Below are positions 7,614 to 14,819 of a stretch of DNA of 16,804 nucleotides, in pieces. Origin of the DNA: an uncultured Asticcacaulis sp. (GTDB taxonomy: Bacteria; Pseudomonadota; Alphaproteobacteria; Caulobacterales; Caulobacteraceae). A program made the translations under genes and the position numbers. The DNA lies in assembly GCA_946480125.1 (NCBI GenBank), contig CAMLIY010000040.1:1-16804 (forward strand), given 5' to 3'. Under the pieces are notes generated by a model, which did no database searches, was not told where the DNA came from, and worked only from the letters and a program-made list of their open reading frames with translations. The stretch's first letter is position 1; every line of letters starts with the position of its first letter.

Positions 7614-7634
7614 CCAAATTGTCTTGCAATTTGG
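7614..7634 (-). promoter_or_regulatory. Hairpin overlapping the ribosome binding site of the HAD gene
   Basis: CCAAATTG (7634-7627 on the minus strand), loop CAAGA and CAATTTGG (7621-7614) form a perfect 8-bp stem. Its last two G belong to the GGAGG Shine-Dalgarno. Folding would partly hide the ribosome site, so this may tune translation of the HAD gene. No known riboswitch or thermometer class is recognised. Confidence 0.4.
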
Positions 7635-7702
7635 CAAGCGCGACTGCGCGCCCGAGCCGTTGCGAGGAAAGCTTGCGCGGCGATTGAGCGCAAAGAATAA
7701 AG

Positions 7703-7736
7703 TTGATAACGACCGACTTTAGTCGGCCGTTATCAA
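7703..7736 (-). terminator. Hairpin at the argB 3' end with the stop codon in its loop
   Basis: In the argB transcript TTGATAACGGCCGAC, loop UAAA and GUCGGUCGUUAUCAA pair over 15 bp with one G.U. On the other strand the same position is an A.C mismatch, so the structure favours the argB RNA. The 5' arm encodes the last five codons (LITAD) and the UAA stop lies in the loop. Only a loose U-rich run (CTTTATTCTTTG) follows, so termination may be partial or the hairpin may protect the mRNA end. Confidence 0.65.
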
Positions 7737-8654
7737 AGTACCTGCGCCGTGTTCGGTGAACAGCTCGACCAGCATGGCATGGGCGCGGCGGCCATCCAGG
7801 ATAACCACGGCCTCGACACCGGCTTCCACCGCCATGATCGCCGTTTCCAGCTTGGGAATCATGCCGCCATTGGCCACGCCGCTTTCGATCAGGCCGCGCG
7901 CTTCCGAGATCGTCATCTGGCGGATCAGGTTCTTGTTCTCGTCGAGTACGCCGGCGATGTCGGTCAGCAGCAACATGCGTTTGGCATTGAGCTTGCCGGC
8001 GACGGCGCCCGCCACGGTATCGGCATTGATATTGAAGGTATGGCCGTCATCGGATACGCCGATCGGGGCGATCACCGGCACATAGTCGTGGTTCGGATCG
8101 TCGATCAGGGTGCGCAGCAGCTTGTCATCGACATTTTTCGGTTCGCCGACAAAGCCAAGATCGACCACCTGTTCGATCATCGAATCCGGATCGCGCTTGA
8201 TTCGTGTGGCTTTTTCGACCGTGATCAGGCCGGCATCCTTGCCGGATAAGCCCACGCCGCGGACATCAGCTTCGCGTCCGGCCTGGGTGATCCAGTTGGC
8301 GATTTCCTTGTTGACCGCGCCGGAGAGCACCATTTCGGCGATCTCCATGGTGGCGTCGTCGGTCACACGCAGGCCATCGATAAAGGTGGACTTAACGCCG
8401 GCGCGGCCGAGCATGGCCGAAATTTGCGGCCCGCCGCCATGAACGACCACCGGGTGAATGCCGAGCAGCTTTAGCAGAACGATATCCGAGGCGAAAATTT
8501 TCGCTGTTTCGGCCTCGCCCATGGCATGGCCGCCATACTTGATCGTCACGATCTCACGGTCATAGATCTGGATATAGGGCAGGGCTTCGGCCAGTTGTTT
8601 GGCGGTGGCCCAGCCCTTTTCTTCGGCGGAGTCGGTTTCAGTCTGAATAATCAT
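7719..8654 (-). CDS. argB: Acetylglutamate kinase
   Basis: ArgB phosphorylates N-acetyl-L-glutamate with ATP, the second step of arginine synthesis, in the cytoplasm. The protein is 311 aa. It has the amino-acid-kinase fold with KYGGHAM at 39-45 (Lys39; His where Asn is common), the glycine loop HGGGPQ at 72-77, the substrate-binding Arg in GLRVTDD near 96, and a late IPKLE Lys motif. About 30 residues of helix precede the fold. Such an N-terminal helix is found in hexameric, arginine-inhibited enzymes, so feedback control by arginine is likely. There is no Shine-Dalgarno before ATG 8654. A candidate promoter places the transcript start at the ATG. The gene sits downstream of engB after a 74-base gap. 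Confidence 0.97.
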   Translation of the reverse strand: MIIQTETDSAEEKGWATAKQLAEALPYIQIYDREIVTIKYGGHAMGEAETAKIFASDIVLLKLLGIHPVVVHGGGPQISAMLGRAGVKSTFIDGLRVTDDATMEIAEMVLSGAVNKEIANWITQAGREADVRGVGLSGKDAGLITVEKATRIKRDPDSMIEQVVDLGFVGEPKNVDDKLLRTLIDDPNHDYVPVIAPIGVSDDGHTFNINADTVAGAVAGKLNAKRMLLLTDIAGVLDENKNLIRQMTISEARGLIESGVANGGMIPKLETAIMAVEAGVEAVVILDGRRAHAMLVELFTEHGAGTLITAD

Positions 8655-8660
8655 GCGCGC

Positions 8661-8689
8661 GCATTAGCCGATATGTATGTCGCTGTCAT
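8661..8689 (-). promoter_or_regulatory. Candidate argB promoter with leaderless geometry
   Basis: On the minus strand ATGACAG (8689-8683), a 14-base spacer and GCTAATGC (8668-8661) resemble the Caulobacter housekeeping promoter (TTGACGS, 10-14 bases, GCTANAWC), with about 5 of 7 matches in each box. The -10 ends 6 bases before the argB ATG, so transcription would begin at the start codon. It would give argB an input independent of the ribosomal/yidC operon. Confidence 0.4.
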
Positions 8690-8728
8690 GAAATTTTTCG
8701 GATCACGCGGTTTCTATTATTTAAAATC

Positions 8729-9382
8729 TTACAGCGTTACGCCGCAAGTCTGCATGATTTCCAGACGTAGTTCCGGGATGCCGAAGCCGGTTTCCGACGA
8801 GGTGGCCAGCACGATCGGGTGGGCGGCCGGACGCTTCTTGATAGCGCCTTGCGTGGCCTCGATCACCTTGGCCAATTCGGCCGGCTTGATCTTGTCGGCC
8901 TTGGTCAGCACGATCTGATAGCTGACAGCGGCCTTATCGAGCGCATCCATCGGCTCGTTATCGACCTCTTTCAGGCCGTGGCGAGCATCGATCAGCAGGT
9001 AAGCGCGCTTGAGGTTCGGCCGGCCACGCAGATAATCGCGGCCGAGGTTCTGGAATTTTTTTACCGCCACCTTGGAGGCCCGCGCCCAGCCATAGCCAGG
9101 CAGATCGACCATGTGCATGGCGTTATTGAGCAGGAAAAAATTCAGCTCACGCGTGCGGCCGGGCTCATTGGAGGCGCGGGCGAGGTGGTTCTGCCCGACC
9201 AGCGCATTGATCAGCGATGACTTGCCGACATTGGAGCGGCCGGCGAAGGCCACTTCAGGCAGCTCATCAGAAGGCAGTTGCGCCACATTTACGGCGCCCA
9301 TGACGAAAGAGACCGGGCGGGCGAAAAGCACCCGCGCGGCCTCTATGTCAGCGGCATATTGTTCGGCTTCTGAATCGGTCAC
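8729..9382 (-). CDS. engB: Ribosome biogenesis GTP-binding protein EngB/YihA (YsxC)
   Basis: Essential TRAFAC-class GTPase that helps late assembly of the 50S ribosomal subunit in the cytoplasm. The 217 aa length is normal. GTPase motifs in order: G1 GRSNVGKSS at 48-56, G2 Thr77 in GRTREL, G3 DLPGYG at 93-98, G4 TKAD at 160-163, and G5 ATSSETG near the end. The start codon is GTG 9380-9382, which overlaps the yidC stop (shared GTGA) and so suggests coupled translation. The order rpmH-rnpA-yidC-engB fits a ribosome/secretion transcription unit. Confidence 0.96.
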   Translation of the reverse strand: MTDSEAEQYAADIEAARVLFARPVSFVMGAVNVAQLPSDELPEVAFAGRSNVGKSSLINALVGQNHLARASNEPGRTRELNFFLLNNAMHMVDLPGYGWARASKVAVKKFQNLGRDYLRGRPNLKRAYLLIDARHGLKEVDNEPMDALDKAAVSYQIVLTKADKIKPAELAKVIEATQGAIKKRPAAHPIVLATSSETGFGIPELRLEIMQTCGVTL

Positions 9383-11241
9383 GCGGCTTTTTTGCCCTTG
9401 TTCATCATTTCGCCCAGCTTCTGGAAGCCGCTATCGATCGGATTGGAAACCTTGAGGCGGTGCATGATGGAATATTGTTGCAGGATGGTAAGGCAGTTGC
9501 TCCAGATCCAGTAGATGATCAGGCCGACGGCGACGTGGGCCATGAAGAAGGTCAGCATGAGCGGCATGAAGGCCATCATTTTCTTCTGCATCGGATCGAC
9601 GCCGGTCATCGGGGTCATCTGCTGGCTCAACCACATCGAGCAACCGTAGAGGATGGCGATGACGCCGATATGCAGCGGGCCGACCAGAATGGTGCCGATC
9701 AGCGGCACGGTGGCCGGATCAAACGGCAGCAGGCCGAACAGATTAATGATCGAAGTGGTATCCGGCGCCGACAGGTCCTTGATCCAGCCGAAGAAGGGGG
9801 CATGGCGCATTTCGATGGCCAGTTGCAGCACCTTGTACAGCGACCAGAAGACCGGCAGTTGCAAAAGCATCGGCAGGCAGCCGCCGAGGCCTGCCATCGG
9901 ATTGACCTTTTCCTCTTGGTAGAGGGCCATGGTCGCTTCCTGCGTCTTTTGCGGGTCGCCTTCGTGACGTTTCTTGATGGCGTCAAGCTTCGGCTTCAGG
10001 CGCTCCTGCACCTGCTTCATCTTGGTCATCGACTCGTAGGACTTATGTGCCAGCGGGTAGAAGACCAGCTTGACGATGACGGTCAGGGACAGGATGGCGA
10101 GGCCGAAATTACCGACCAGGGCGTAGAGCTTGTCGAGCAGCCAATACATCGGATAGGTGATGATGGAGAGCATGCCCCAGTCCACCGCCCAATGGAAACG
10201 CGGGATGTGCAGGCTGTCTTCATAGACCTGAAGCTGGGTGTTCTGCTTGGCGCCGGCGAAAACGTGCGACTGCGATGTCCAGGTCTGGCCAGGGCCGACC
10301 GTTACCGGCGCATCGACATAGCCGCTGCGGAAGACGGGCAGGCCGTCGGTCACGATCGCCTTGGCGGTATAGGAAACGGCCTGGGCCTGGTTGGGGATGA
10401 CGGCCGCCATCCAGTATTTGTCGGTGATGCCGTACCAGCCGCCGACCGAATCCTGGCTTTCCAAGGCCTTGCCGTCCTTGGGCTTGGCCATATCCTTGTA
10501 TTTCAGTGAGGCGGTGCGGTAATCGCCGAGCTTCGGCTTATTCATGGTGTTCGAATAGGTGGCGATGGCGCCTTCGTGAACCACGGCATTCTTGCCGGCG
10601 TCGGCGGGCATGCCGCTGCGCATGACGACCGAGAACGGCTGGAAGCTGACGGGCGCGCCGCCGGTATTGGTCACCGCGTCGTCTTCGGTGATCATGTAGT
10701 TGGCGTCGATGCTCAGGGTACGGGTAAAGGTCAGGCCCGCGCCATTGACATAGCTGAGCACGACCGGCTGGCCGGGGCTGAGCACGCTGCCGCCGGTCTG
10801 CGTCCAGACAGTGTTATTATCCGGCATGCCAGGCACGTTCTGGGCGAAATAGGCCGATTGAATATAGTAGGCGTTCTTGGCGCCGGCCGGGGTCAGCAAT
10901 TCGACCGGATCATTCTTCTTTTCAACCGTCTGGTCGTATTTGATCATATAGAGATCATCGATCAGCGCACCTTTCAGGGCAATGGAGCCCTTCAGCGACG
11001 GGGTGCTGATAGTGATGCGCGGCGAGGCGGCCAAGGCCTGGTCACGGGTCAGCGTGGTTGATACACCACCGAGCGGCAGGCCCTTGGCGGCGGCACTGGA
11101 AGACGCAGCCGCAGCGACCTGCATGGCGGCTTCGCGCTTCTTCTGTTGCGGCCCAAAGACGAAGAACTGATAGATTGCCAGCACGGCCATGCTGATAACC
11201 AGGAAATAGATCATATTCTTGTTGTCGGTATCTTTATTCAT
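9379..11241 (-). CDS. yidC: Membrane protein insertase YidC (OxaA)
   Basis: Inserts and folds inner-membrane proteins, alone or with SecYEG. The protein is 620 aa, the long Gram-negative form. TM1 spans about 9-29; a large periplasmic domain covers about 60-345; and the conserved insertase core (about 350-595) carries the remaining membrane segments. Signs of the core are [19 protein letters not shown], the coiled cytoplasmic hairpin [32 protein letters not shown], and the last helix with [17 protein letters not shown]. Lys391 occupies the groove position where E. coli has Arg366, keeping the positive charge. The C-terminal tail is basic (NKGKKAA). The start ATG overlaps the rnpA stop (ATGA) and the stop overlaps the engB start. 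No yidD gene lies between rnpA and yidC, unlike in many bacteria. Confidence 0.98.
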   Translation of the reverse strand: MNKDTDNKNMIYFLVISMAVLAIYQFFVFGPQQKKREAAMQVAAAASSSAAAKGLPLGGVSTTLTRDQALAASPRITISTPSLKGSIALKGALIDDLYMIKYDQTVEKKNDPVELLTPAGAKNAYYIQSAYFAQNVPGMPDNNTVWTQTGGSVLSPGQPVVLSYVNGAGLTFTRTLSIDANYMITEDDAVTNTGGAPVSFQPFSVVMRSGMPADAGKNAVVHEGAIATYSNTMNKPKLGDYRTASLKYKDMAKPKDGKALESQDSVGGWYGITDKYWMAAVIPNQAQAVSYTAKAIVTDGLPVFRSGYVDAPVTVGPGQTWTSQSHVFAGAKQNTQLQVYEDSLHIPRFHWAVDWGMLSIITYPMYWLLDKLYALVGNFGLAILSLTVIVKLVFYPLAHKSYESMTKMKQVQERLKPKLDAIKKRHEGDPQKTQEATMALYQEEKVNPMAGLGGCLPMLLQLPVFWSLYKVLQLAIEMRHAPFFGWIKDLSAPDTTSIINLFGLLPFDPATVPLIGTILVGPLHIGVIAILYGCSMWLSQQMTPMTGVDPMQKKMMAFMPLMLTFFMAHVAVGLIIYWIWSNCLTILQQYSIMHRLKVSNPIDSGFQKLGEMMNKGKKAA

Positions 11242-11609
11242 CGAACGGTCTTTGTTTCCTGGGAAGAGACTTCGGCTTTTGGGGCCTTCGCAGCGAGCCT
11301 TATCAGGGCCGCTTTGACATCGTCAAGTAAAGCATTCCAATCACGCGAAACCGTATCGGCGCGGGCGATCAGCACATAATCATGTCCGGGCTTGCCGAAT
11401 TGCGGGATCATGATCTCCGCGGCTTCGCGCAGACGACGCTTGCACCGATTACGCACCACGGCGTTGCCGACTTTTTTCGTGCAGGTGAAGCCGACCTTGA
11501 TCGCATCATCCTCACGCGGCTTTGCCTGCACCACAACACCGGGGCGCGCCTGCCAGGCGGCTTTCGCGGCGGCTAAGAACTCTGCGCGGATTTTGAGGCG
11601 AGGGATCAT
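11238..11609 (-). CDS. rnpA: Ribonuclease P protein component
   Basis: The small basic protein of RNase P, which binds the catalytic RNA and the pre-tRNA leader during 5' maturation of tRNA. The protein is 123 aa. The family signature RNRCKRRLRE is at 53-62, preceded by the GFTCTKKVGNAVVRN strand/loop; Phe41 and the Arg/Lys cluster form the expected RNA-binding face. It starts at ATG 11607-11609, with no obvious Shine-Dalgarno. It lies 93 bases after rpmH, with a strong hairpin in between, and its stop overlaps the yidC start by 4 bases. Confidence 0.95.
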   Translation of the reverse strand: MIPRLKIRAEFLAAAKAAWQARPGVVVQAKPREDDAIKVGFTCTKKVGNAVVRNRCKRRLREAAEIMIPQFGKPGHDYVLIARADTVSRDWNALLDDVKAALIRLAAKAPKAEVSSQETKTVR

Positions 11610-11645
11610 TGAGGTCTAAATGGAAGCCGTATGCCGGAAATACAA

Positions 11646-11676
11646 GAAGAGTCCTTAAGCGACTTAAGGACTCTTC
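11646..11676 (-). terminator. Perfect 14-bp hairpin between rpmH and rnpA (attenuator or partial terminator)
   Basis: GAAGAGTCCTTAAG and its exact complement flank a 3-base loop. On the minus strand it is followed by TTGTATTT, a weak U-tract. Lying between rpmH and rnpA, it could end most transcripts after rpmH, giving more L34 than RnpA, or protect the rpmH mRNA end. The need for far more L34 than RnpA is established; its use here is inferred. Confidence 0.7.
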
Positions 11677-11702
11677 CTAAATTTAGCAGTGCGTTGATGC
11701 GC

Positions 11703-11843
11703 TTAGGCGGTCAGGCGCTTGCGGCCCTTGGCGCGGCGGCGCGCAACGATCTTCTGGCCGTTCTTGGTGGCCATGCGGGTGCGGTAGCCGTGGCGGCGCT
11801 TGCGCACGAGGCGGCTCGGCTGATAGGTACGTTTCGTTCCCAT
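11703..11843 (-). CDS. rpmH: 50S ribosomal protein L34
   Basis: L34 is a very basic small protein of the large ribosomal subunit. The 46 aa protein, [20 protein letters not shown] to [12 protein letters not shown], matches the whole family length. It keeps the KRT-QPS start, the HG-R-RMATKNG core and the RRRAKGR end. ATG 11841-11843 is chosen because the frame upstream (to 11921) shows no family similarity and GGAG lies about 8 bases before this ATG. It leads the rpmH-rnpA-yidC-engB cluster and is divergent from the histidine kinase gene. Confidence 0.97.
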   Translation of the reverse strand: MGTKRTYQPSRLVRKRRHGYRTRMATKNGQKIVARRRAKGRKRLTA

Positions 11844-11905
11844 GGGGGACTCCGATTGGTTTAGGCGGGCACTGTAAAAGAGCCGGAATTGCGTAAAGAG
11901 GCGCG

Positions 11906-11934
11906 TGGATAGTCCAGCCACAGGGGCTTGTCAA
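11906..11934 (-). promoter_or_regulatory. Candidate rpmH promoter
   Basis: A perfect TTGACA lies at 11934-11929 on the minus strand. Seventeen bases later is TATCCA (11911-11906), a weak -10, and an overlapping CTATCC is an alternative. It would give a leader of about 55-60 bases before rpmH. The -35 is convincing and the -10 is not. Confidence 0.45.
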
Positions 11935-11983
11935 TAATATTTGGGGGGATTCCGTGAAAATGCGGCTGTCATGCGGAAATTCT

Positions 11984-11991
11984 GCTATATA
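11984..11991 (+). promoter_or_regulatory. Candidate -10 element of the histidine kinase gene
   Basis: GCTATATA matches 6 of the 7 defined positions of the Caulobacter housekeeping -10 GCTANAWC. Transcription would start near 11998 and leave about 26 bases to the GTG, enough for the AAAGG ribosome site at 12014-12018. No good -35 was found 10-14 bases upstream. Confidence 0.4.
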
Positions 11992-12023
11992 TACAATGAA
12001 GCAGTCATGGATCAAAGGTTTAC

Positions 12024-13601
12024 GTGTTCGATCAGGGCAAGTCAGGTGGAAATTATCTGCGGCCGGATAAGCCCCGCCGTCCAGAAAGGCGTGCGGGATT
12101 TTATGCCGAACGCCTCAGCCATGCCGCGCGTCTTATCGCCGCCTTTTCGTTCAAATACGGTCTGATCGGCTTTCAGCTGGCGCGCAAGTTCGTTTTCAGC
12201 CTGTCCGGGCAATTACTGATCCTGACGGCCATTTTCATCCTGATCGTCGAGGCGGTGATCGTCATTCCGTCACTCGCTTCCGACCATGAGCGCTGGCTGC
12301 TTGATCGCGTGCGCCAGGCCGAACTGGTGTCGCAATCGATAGACGTGGCCCAGAATAACGCCGTCTCGAAGGAGGTTTCCAACCAGCTTCGCCGCAGCGC
12401 AGGCGTGCTCTACCTGGCGGTCGAGATTAATGGCGAGAGCTACCGACTCTATGATTCCCGTGTCGGGGTGCCGGAGGAGGTGCTTGACCTGCGCCAGTCG
12501 CACAAGAATCTGTGGCATGATAGTCTTTATCTGTGGGCGCCATGGAAAACCTTCATGGGGCAGCCCGATCGGCTGATCCATATCGTGGCCCAGCCCAAGG
12601 TGCGTGGCGGCCAGGAAATTGAGATTGTGGTCAGGGCGGAGCCGCTCAAAACCTATCTCAAATCTAGTCTGGTAAGCATGTTGCGGGTGTCTCTAAGCAT
12701 CTCGTTTCTGGCAGGCTTTCTCGTCTTTATCGGCCTGTCGGTGTTTATTGTGCGGCCGATCCGACAACTCACCAAGGGCATTGTCAGCTTCAAATCGAAT
12801 CCGGAAGACGCCACCGCCACGCACAAGCCCTCCGACCGGCCGGATGAAATCGGTCAGATCGAGCGCGAAATGGCCTCCATGCAGGAAGAGGTGCGTCAGG
12901 CCCTGCGCTCTCGCGCGCGACTGGCGGCGCTGGGGCAAGCGGTTTCCAAGATCAATCACGATCTGCGCAACATGCTGACCGCGGCGCAGATGGCTTCTGA
13001 CCGTCTGGCCAATTCCGCCGACCCGACCGTCGCCAAGGCCCTGCCGCGCCTCGAACGGGCGCTAGATCGCGCGGTATCGCTGGCGCAGAACGTCCTGACC
13101 TACGGTAAGTCCGACGAGCAGACGCCGCAAATCCAGATCGTCCGCTTGAAGGAACTGGCGGAGGCTGCCGCTGAAGACGCTGGCCTGACCTTAACGAATG
13201 CGGCGCCGGAAGGCGTGCGCTTTATCTCCAAGGTCGCCAAGGGCTTCAATCTGGAGGTTGATCCCGAACAGCTTCACCGCATGCTGGTTAATCTGATGCG
13301 CAATGCCCGCCAGGCCATCGAATTGCAGCCAAACCGCAAGGTGCGCGGCCGGGTGACGCTGACGGCGATCAAGACCAGCGAGGAGGTTTTGCTGATCGTC
13401 TCGGATAATGGCCCCGGCATCCCCGAAAAGCTGCGCGAGAAGTTGTTCCAGCCGTTTACCTCCAGCACGACGCCGGGCGGTTCCGGACTGGGTCTGGCTA
13501 TCGGCCGCGAACTGGCGCAACTGCACGGCGGCGATGTCCGGCTGGTCAGCAGCGGCACCGAAGGCACGACGTTTGAAGTGCGCCTGCCGCTGAAACCCTA
13601 A
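12024..13601 (+). CDS. Transmembrane sensor histidine kinase (orphan)
   Basis: 525 aa two-component kinase of the inner membrane. In order: about 50 cytoplasmic residues, TM1 at about 57-83, an extracytoplasmic sensing region at about 84-217, TM2 at about 219-243, and HAMP at about 244-298. The dimerisation domain has phospho-acceptor His312 in KINHDLRN. The ATPase domain has the N box LVNLMRNARQAIE at 421-433, G1 DNGPGIPE at 461-468, F box LFQPF at 474-478, and G2 GGSGLGLAIG at 485-494. The His-Asp-Leu-Arg-Asn box departs from the usual HEL/HEIKNP. GTG 12024 is the only possible start: the frame is closed by TGA at 11997, and AAAGG precedes it by 5 bases. No response regulator is encoded nearby. 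The next gene, 20 bases downstream, is an unknown acidic protein, probably cotranscribed. The signal is unknown. Confidence 0.93.
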   Translation: MFDQGKSGGNYLRPDKPRRPERRAGFYAERLSHAARLIAAFSFKYGLIGFQLARKFVFSLSGQLLILTAIFILIVEAVIVIPSLASDHERWLLDRVRQAELVSQSIDVAQNNAVSKEVSNQLRRSAGVLYLAVEINGESYRLYDSRVGVPEEVLDLRQSHKNLWHDSLYLWAPWKTFMGQPDRLIHIVAQPKVRGGQEIEIVVRAEPLKTYLKSSLVSMLRVSLSISFLAGFLVFIGLSVFIVRPIRQLTKGIVSFKSNPEDATATHKPSDRPDEIGQIEREMASMQEEVRQALRSRARLAALGQAVSKINHDLRNMLTAAQMASDRLANSADPTVAKALPRLERALDRAVSLAQNVLTYGKSDEQTPQIQIVRLKELAEAAAEDAGLTLTNAAPEGVRFISKVAKGFNLEVDPEQLHRMLVNLMRNARQAIELQPNRKVRGRVTLTAIKTSEEVLLIVSDNGPGIPEKLREKLFQPFTSSTTPGGSGLGLAIGRELAQLHGGDVRLVSSGTEGTTFEVRLPLKP

Positions 13602-13621
13602 AACAATTAATGGAGTGAAGC

Positions 13622-14152
13622 GTGGAATTTGAGGAATTGCTGGATCTGGCGCGTGACAGCTATGTCGGCCAGTTCGCTGATTTTGTCGACAAGCAGGCGG
13701 CCCTGTTCGACAAGGGCGCCGCTGAGGTCAAGTTACAGATATCCGGCGACAGCGAGTTCTACCGCAACTATTTCTGCACCGATTTCGCTTCTGGCGATGA
13801 CGATGGCCATATTATTGAGCTGGCCGCCGAGGAAGAGGTTACCTTTGATCCGGTCGAAGTATCGCTGGGTGAGATGGACATGACGATCAGCCGGCTGGTA
13901 TGGAACGATATCACCATCGCTTCCAATGACCGCACCCTTCTGGCCAGCGACTTCGCTGACTGGTTCGAGACCTGGTTCGATCCGGAAGAGACTACCTTCG
14001 ATCCCGACACCCGGTTTTCCGCCTGCATCCATTCGCTGAAGGTTACTTCCGCGCAGGTGACAGTCGATTTCGGCAGCGCGCCGGTGACGGCTCTGGCTGA
14101 TTTGCTTATGCGCTTCGAAAGCCTGGGCTGCCGATCGCTGACGGTGAGCTGA
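13622..14152 (+). CDS. Acidic cytoplasmic protein of unknown function, next to histidine kinase
   Basis: 176 aa, no family recognised. There is no signal peptide or membrane segment. The protein is strongly acidic, with clusters such as [20 protein letters not shown] and [11 protein letters not shown], and has few basic residues. Start GTG 13622-13624 has GGAG 6 bases upstream. The ORF follows the kinase stop by 20 bases on the same strand, which argues for a shared transcript and a linked role, possibly as an accessory or regulator of the kinase; that is inference. Its last 47 bases overlap the 3' end of the convergent sirtuin gene. Codon use looks like that of its neighbours. Confidence 0.75.
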   Translation: MEFEELLDLARDSYVGQFADFVDKQAALFDKGAAEVKLQISGDSEFYRNYFCTDFASGDDDGHIIELAAEEEVTFDPVEVSLGEMDMTISRLVWNDITIASNDRTLLASDFADWFETWFDPEETTFDPDTRFSACIHSLKVTSAQVTVDFGSAPVTALADLLMRFESLGCRSLTVS

Positions 14153-14819
14153 TCAAACGCTCAATATAGTTTGGCACCACCTGCGTAGCCGGCCCCAGAA
14201 TCTTCTCGTCGAACAGGCTGTGACCAAGCGACGGTTCGAGATTGAGCTCCACCGTATGGGCGCCGGCGTGCTTTGCCGCCGAAACAAATCCTGCCGCCGG
14301 GTAGACATTGCCCGATGTGCCGATGGATATGAACAGGTCGCAGGCCGCAAGCGCGCGCTCAATCCGGTCCATCTCCAGCGGCATCTCGCCAAACCAGACG
14401 ATGTGCGGGCGCAGGTCCGACTCAACGGGGATATCGGTATGCCAGTCCTGCACCGCGCCAGTGAGGACATGCCGCGCCTTCAGCAATTCGCCGTGCATAT
14501 GCAGCGGTGGCGGGCTGCCCGCCGCCGCATGGGCGCGGTCATGCAGGTCATCGACATTCTGCGTCACGACCAGCACCTCATGACCGGGATGCGCCGCCAG
14601 TCTGGCCAGGGCATGATGAGCGGCGTTGGGTTCGACCTCGGCCAGTTGCCGCCGCCGCTCATTATAGAAGTCCTGCACCAAGGGCGGATCAGCTTTGAAT
14701 CCTTCCGGCGTCGCTACAGCCTCGACGCGGTGACCGCACCACAGGCCATCGGACGCCCGGAAGGTCGGCACGCCCGATTCCGCTGAAATGCCGGCGCCGG
14801 TCAGGACCACAATTTTCAT
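14106..14819 (-). CDS. cobB: NAD-dependent protein deacylase, Sir2 family (CobB-like)
   Basis: 237 aa sirtuin that removes acyl groups from protein lysines using NAD. NAD-binding [14 protein letters not shown] is at 8-21, TQNVD at 86-90, catalytic His109 in HMHGE, WFGE near 159-162, and the [11 protein letters not shown] loop at about 183-193. Tyr52 and Arg55 in FYNERR match the Tyr-x-x-Arg pair that gives SIRT5/CobB-type enzymes activity on succinyl or malonyl lysine. The zinc-ribbon region between His109 and WFGE contains no cysteine, so no structural zinc is expected; other short bacterial class III sirtuins share this. Start ATG 14817-14819 overlaps the ggt stop (ATGA), so translation is likely coupled to ggt. 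The C-terminus runs about 15 residues past the usual family end and overlaps the convergent 176 aa gene. Confidence 0.93.
   Translation of the reverse strand: MKIVVLTGAGISAESGVPTFRASDGLWCGHRVEAVATPEGFKADPPLVQDFYNERRRQLAEVEPNAAHHALARLAAHPGHEVLVVTQNVDDLHDRAHAAAGSPPPLHMHGELLKARHVLTGAVQDWHTDIPVESDLRPHIVWFGEMPLEMDRIERALAACDLFISIGTSGNVYPAAGFVSAAKHAGAHTVELNLEPSLGHSLFDEKILGPATQVVPNYIERLISSPSAIGSPGFRSA

Noticed and set aside
9460..10509. Plus-strand ORF of 349 codons opposite yidC
   Set aside because: Antisense to the clearly real yidC; low-complexity Asp/His/Gln-rich translation typical of reverse-frame shadows in GC-rich DNA.
11844..11921. 26-codon N-terminal extension of L34
   Set aside because: L34 is 44-46 aa in bacteria and the extension covers the promoter and leader.
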